NCBI RefSeq assembly: GCF_037975245.1
Contig: NC_092574.1
Coordinates: 23,499,713 to 23,563,712 of the forward strand
DNA: 64,000 bases
From: Apostichopus japonicus
Taxonomy: Eukaryota > Echinodermata > Holothuroidea > Aspidochirotida > Stichopodidae
Direction of reading: 5' to 3'
This document shows positions 59,555 to 64,000 of the stretch, one piece after another. Under the pieces are notes generated by a model. It saw only the letters and a list, made by a program, of their open reading frames with translations, ran no database searches and was not told the origin of the DNA. Each line of letters opens with the position of its first letter. The first letter of the stretch is position 1. The position numbers and the translations under genes are program-made.

Positions 59555-60035
59555 CATAGGTGTAGGAGGCGGGGATGCAGCCCCCCCCCCCCCAACCAAT
59601 TTTTCCCCTTGAAAATTCGGGCAATATGCTGATAATTTTCGGGCACCTACTGAAATAAAAATAAATAGCAATAATGTAGGTTAAGGAAATGAATAATTTA
59701 AAAATTATCTCCTTGGTAATTAAAATGAAGATCTAGGCTTGGCCGACTAATTCGCCATTAATACTGTAAAAGAGAGTTTTGACATAACTAGACCTGTATG
59801 CTTTTTCTTCATCTACATAAGACATTTCGTTGTTTACATTAGCATCCGGCGGTATACTGCGCAACTTTCAGTGACCGTACGGCACACGATTCCATGCGAT
59901 GTAATGACCGATGCTTGCTTATATGATAATGACCTTCACATGTTGAACGCGCGCGAAGCGCGCGAAAAATTGTGCTTATATTTTTCGGGCAAGTCGTTAC
60001 AGCCCCCCAAATCCAATTGGGCTCCTACGCCTTTG
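59555..60035. mobile_element. hAT-like element D (481 bp) nested in element C
   Basis: Perfect 8-bp target duplication ACTACACA at 59547-59554 and 60036-60043. The ends are CATAGGTGTAGGAGG and the reverse complement of GGCTCCTACGCCTTTG. The interior holds a GCGCGCGAAGCGCGCGAAAA word. Confidence 0.85.
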
Positions 60036-60186
60036 ACTACACACATATACAGTTTTGAGGCTGTTCATCCTGGAACATGCATTTTCATGCTCACTGATAT
60101 GATGTGATATCTGCTCTTTGCTTTACAAATTCGAACAGGCGTGTAGCGAGTAATTTGCCAAGGTAGGGGCGAAACCTGTAGGCAAA

Positions 60187-60286
60187 CTATCTAAGCGTAG
60201 CGCCACCATGGGTTGGCGCGAAGCGTACAAGAAAATTTTGGCCGAAAATGCCACCCAGATCGCTGAAAATGACACTTCCCAGGCCT
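60187..60286 (+). repeat. Shared subterminal block, copy 5
   Basis: CTATCTAAGCGTAGCGCCAC onward, with AGCGTACAAGAAAATTTTGG. It begins 51 bp inside a terminus-like sequence at 60136. Confidence 0.85.
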
Positions 60287-60698
60287 TGAGAGTAGCATCT
60301 AATCATTGTCTAGTTTGAAATTACTAGCGATATCATAAAGAAAATTTGCTCGGGGGGGGGGGCGGTCGCCCCCTTCCCGAAATTCGTCATGTTCCCCGAC
60401 GACTCGGTCGAGTTCAAGACCAGCCACAGTTGGTTCCATAGCACAATTGTACAATTGTTTAAGGCGTCCATACACACATTCGAGTTATGATAGACCATAT
60501 GTAGTATGTATATAGATACATTAGTGAGAGAGGAAAAATGGAACGTCAAAAATGGAGTTGTCGGTGTAAGGAGTAGGGTGAGGCGCACGTCCCCTCCGTA
60601 ATTCTCGATCTGTCACTGGCTACCCTGTGTATATAAAAGGGATCAGCGCTGTAATTATGACTGTTCCTCTTTCTCTTCCCGAGGTCTTGGCGTTTATC

Positions 60699-60816
60699 TT
60701 CTACTCCCTCTTTTTCTCCTTTTTCTCTCTTTCTTCTTTTTCTTTTCCCTTCCTTCCTCTCCTTCCTCCTTTTTTCCCCTTTTTTCTTCTCTTTTTTTCT
60801 CTCCTCTTTTCCTTAC
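60699..60816. repeat. Long polypyrimidine tract
   Basis: Almost 120 bp of C and T only on the plus strand, inside element C near its right end. Such tracts can form triplex DNA. The Lys/Glu/Arg-rich minus-strand frame across it is an artefact. Confidence 0.85.
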
Positions 60817-63609
60817 CCGGGGGGCGCGCGCCCCCAACGCCCCCTGGATACGCACCTGGGCTCGATAGTCTCTCAGTTAACAGACTGTGATCGGGTTGTA
60901 TGAGCAATAATCTTGATGCTTATTCAACCGACTATCGGGGAAATATCTACAACCATTACCCCCCACCGCCCCCCCCCCGCAATATTGGATTGACTGCTAC
61001 CAGGGTTATCACGAGGCTAACAAACCCCCTTATAGAGTGTTCCACAACGTGTGGGCTCAATATTTTTGCCCTCAGTCTTCGGCAATAACTTCCCTCTCAC
61101 AAATCGTGAAGTGGAAAACTAGGATGTTTTGTAACATCTGATAATGCTTATGGCACTCCTCAAGTAAAGGCCTACACAACCCTGCATGGATAAACTGAAT
61201 TGTTACACCAATTCTCAAACAAGGCATTTACAAATGAAGGGCGTAACCCTTACGCATGCTTAACATACTGTGGGGAGGGGGGGTGGTGTTCTAGTCAGTC
61301 TCGAAATTGATTTATACCCCTTAAAAAGTGGCCTCATGTTGTTAAAACTGTTGGAGAGATTCAAAATGTACTTTGCTGTCCAGGAGGTTCTCGCCACGTC
61401 AATTATTTCTCGGACATTGAGGGATGACCATTCATTCACTTTCTGGCATACTTGGGGCAAGAAATTGTTAACTTCAAAACAAAAATTTCAAGTAAAAAAA
61501 TGCAAAGATAAAAAGAAAAAAGAACTTCGAAAGGCCCTGATATCAATTTTCTTTCATATCTTCATTTATTTCATACTCACATATAACAACATTTCTAGCT
61601 AGTCTAAAGAAAATCCTGTCTGCTAACACTATTTGATTGATATATACATAGCATTGTACTTCCCACATGGGTATACACTCTGCACTACAATACTATTATA
61701 CTATACACTACTGTTAACAAACAACCTGCTATACTCACTCCTCTAATTAACAAACTACCAGTGTGTAACGAAATAAAACAAAATAGTTTTTTTTTGGAAA
61801 AGCAGATGCAAAACACGCGATTACAGCAAGTTAAAAGAAACACGTTTGTCAAACTCCAAACATTAATGCTTATTCCATTGGGTGTCGAATTGTAAAAAAT
61901 ATGTGCATTTAGATTGGGGACATTCTCTTTTTTGCTATAGTTGTGTCATCACACAATGACAACAAGACCAGACTGTCTTTGTCTCTCAATGATGTAAGTG
62001 GAAATCCATCGAAAATTCTATAATTTTGACAGAAACGTTTTTTGGTCATTCTTGACCGACAGTAACAAACATATTGGTCAATACACTTGTACCTTTACCT
62101 CCACATTATGCAATCATCTAAAAATTACTAGAAAACAAAAGAGCAGTTGTTTTCGTATAGTTCATGTACGACATCACACATTAATTGCACAAAGCACATT
62201 CTAACTTGAATGCATAAATTAATTCAATCAATAATTTATACCTCAACAATGGCAAAAAGGGTTAAAAGCTGTGGGTTGGACAAACGTGTTCCATTTCCAG
62301 GTAATTATCTGTATAATATGCTTTCAATCTTCAAACGTTAAAGTGTTTTGAATTTCTCACAGGCCAAGATAGCATCACCGCGGAAAGCTCTTCCGTTGCA
62401 AAGGGAAAAGAAAAAACTTTTTACAAAATATCCCATCTATGCATTGGGCTGATTTACAAAGGTTAACATCATCACAGTAAAGCCAGTGTACAGTACCCTT
62501 AAAATACAAAACAATGCTACACCCATGCATGCGCATATCTGATTAAAGTACAAAAGGAATGCAGATGTCTCTGTTAGGGACAAAATTATAGATTCTCTCA
62601 TTTTCTCATTCTCTCATTCTCTCAACAGCAAAAATGGTAAGCAAAAAAGAAGAGATGAAATATAAACCAAGAAGATAGGAACAAGACATTTCAAACAAGA
62701 ACACAATTTCAAGCGGACTGGTATTACAGTGCATAAACAGAGCCTTAAAATTTTCTGTCGACTCTAAAATTTTACAACGAAAAAAGTTGGGGAAGTAACC
62801 AGAACAAACCTTGCTTTCAGAGTCAGGTTTTAATCTTAGCAAGGTGAAATATTATGATTATTATTTTTTTTTTGTATATATCTCTCTTTAATCTTACTGG
62901 TTTTCTTCCTTGGGAATGTTTCATGTAACTTTAGTAAATAAATGTTAATGAATTTATCTATGAGAAACTGATAAGTGGTTATTCTTAAATCTATATAATA
63001 TTTTATATAACAATGTTGGTGATAATGTTGTTATCAATTTTTAAGAATAAATTAAGTAGTTACTAGTTAATAAGTTATATGGTTTGTGTCTCCAGTATTA
63101 TGGAAGTAGTCGAGTTTCAGAATCACATTCATTGGTACGTTTGACAAAAATCCGACATTTACTTCAAACGATTTTATCACATTCTGTCAACAATTTGTTT
63201 GTCTGAAAAACAAAAGGTGTTATTAAAAACATACCTTCAATATTAAGTTGCATATAAAACCACAACGTATTGAACAATTAATAACACGCCAAAAGCTGCG
63301 AAAAAGTCGACCCTTCTTGCATAAAAGGTAACAAATAGAACTGTGAGGTTGAAGAGGAATTTTATCCAAAAAAAAAACAGCTACCATATTATCTATCTAT
63401 AATAACAACTATTTAAGTTAATAATAAGTTAATACTAACTGGTTCAAAAAACAAAATATTAATAACATATAAAAAGAAACTATACAATTCAATTTTAGAC
63501 CAAAAGTTAAAAATGCAGGAATATAAAAGTTCACAGTTATATTTCAAAGACTTCTTTTTCCATTTTTTTACCTTTTTTTTCATGTGACAAATGAGGAATA
63601 CTTTGGATC

Positions 63610-63630
63610 ACAGACAGACAGACAGACAGA
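63610..63630. repeat. CAGA microsatellite
   Basis: Five tandem CAGA units. Confidence 0.9.
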
Positions 63631-64000
63631 ATGCAGACAAACACAAAGACAGTTGTTACGTTTGTTATTTACAAGAAAAAAATTGCGATAAAGAATCTTT
63701 CGTAGGTGCGACCATCATACTATTGTCATAAAAAACACAAGAAAAACTACGGAGCATTTCAGTTTCATCGTAGAAGAAGAAGGAGGAAATTTCAAAAAGT
63801 ACTACTGAAAAACTTAATGTCTGCCAAAAACGTTACCAAGACAGTTTTCACTGCCATCAGCTGGAACAATGTTTTTCTATTCTATTATAGTTTCCATGTG
63901 AGCCTCTAAACACTGGTACTGACAGTATGAAAATCATGTTTCTCCCAGATAAAGGTACTTTTTGAAGAAAGTACCCCAAGACAGAGCCTGGGCACAAAAA

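Larger units (their letters stand above)
58998..60858. mobile_element. hAT-like element C (about 1.86 kb, composite)
   Basis: The ends are CAGGCGCGTATCCAGG and the reverse complement of CCTGGATACGCACCTG, very similar to element A. GGCTC flanks both ends, but a full 8-bp duplication is not seen. Inside are element D, another terminus-like start at 60136 (CAGGCGTGTAGCGAG) and two copies of the shared block. No transposase frame. Confidence 0.7.
57108..64000. other. Region upstream of LAMTOR1 to the window end, no gene recognised
   Basis: The 58.3-60.9 kb part is filled with hairpin and hAT-like elements, listed separately. From 61 to 64 kb the sequence is AT-rich with short open frames that show no domain. 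CAGA (63610) and TCTCATTC (62597) microsatellites are present. Confidence 0.5.

Noticed and set aside
60701-60907. Lys/Glu/Arg-rich minus-strand frame
   Set aside because: Translation of a polypyrimidine tract inside a transposon.
61260-61602. Frames on both strands around 61.3-61.6 kb
   Set aside because: No domain, no splice partners, and frames overlap on opposite strands.

Overview
This window is eukaryotic, AT-rich and intron-dense. It holds five protein-coding genes, all reconstructed here from spliced exons with matching phases and GT..AG junctions. No bacterial or viral gene and no CRISPR array was seen. The genes are animal (metazoan) in type. The compact introns, the frequent TAGGCCTA-type words, the many long poly-G/poly-C runs and the dense non-autonomous hAT elements suggest a marine invertebrate deuterostome, most likely an echinoderm. 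The taxon is an inference, not a proof.

Layout. 1-8.9 kb, plus strand: a THAP zinc-finger exon in phase with four exons of a SAP30/SAP30L co-repressor gene, so the locus reads as one THAP-SAP30 fusion of 299 residues. 11.9-17.4 kb, minus strand: a six-exon, 214-residue Maf-type nucleotide pyrophosphatase matching the N-terminal half of ASMTL. 19.8-28.9 kb, plus strand: a ten-exon ABHD18 alpha/beta-hydrolase of about 537 residues. 35.3-42.1 kb, minus strand: an eight-exon TMEM184 (TMEM184C-like) membrane protein of 438 residues. 50.0-57.1 kb, minus strand: a six-exon LAMTOR1 (Ragulator p18) of 168 residues. The remaining 57.1-64 kb has no recognised gene.

The space between genes, and LAMTOR1 introns 1 and 3, are crowded with mobile DNA. 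There are hAT-like non-autonomous elements, several with 8-bp target duplications and some nested. A 5'-truncated non-LTR retrotransposon has its reverse-transcriptase frame split by a hAT insertion. Foldback elements, a 48-bp minisatellite and microsatellites are also present. A block of about 100 bp recurs five times, always 40-70 bp inside a hAT-type terminus and always pointing inward.

The five genes are not an operon and do not form an evident pathway. They cover chromatin repression (THAP-SAP30), nucleotide-pool sanitation (Maf), lysosomal mTORC1 signalling (LAMTOR1), an uncharacterised hydrolase (ABHD18) and a membrane protein (TMEM184). The most notable observation is the THAP-SAP30 fusion: the SAP30 exon has lost its own ATG, which is GTG at the usual start position, and can only be translated from an upstream exon.
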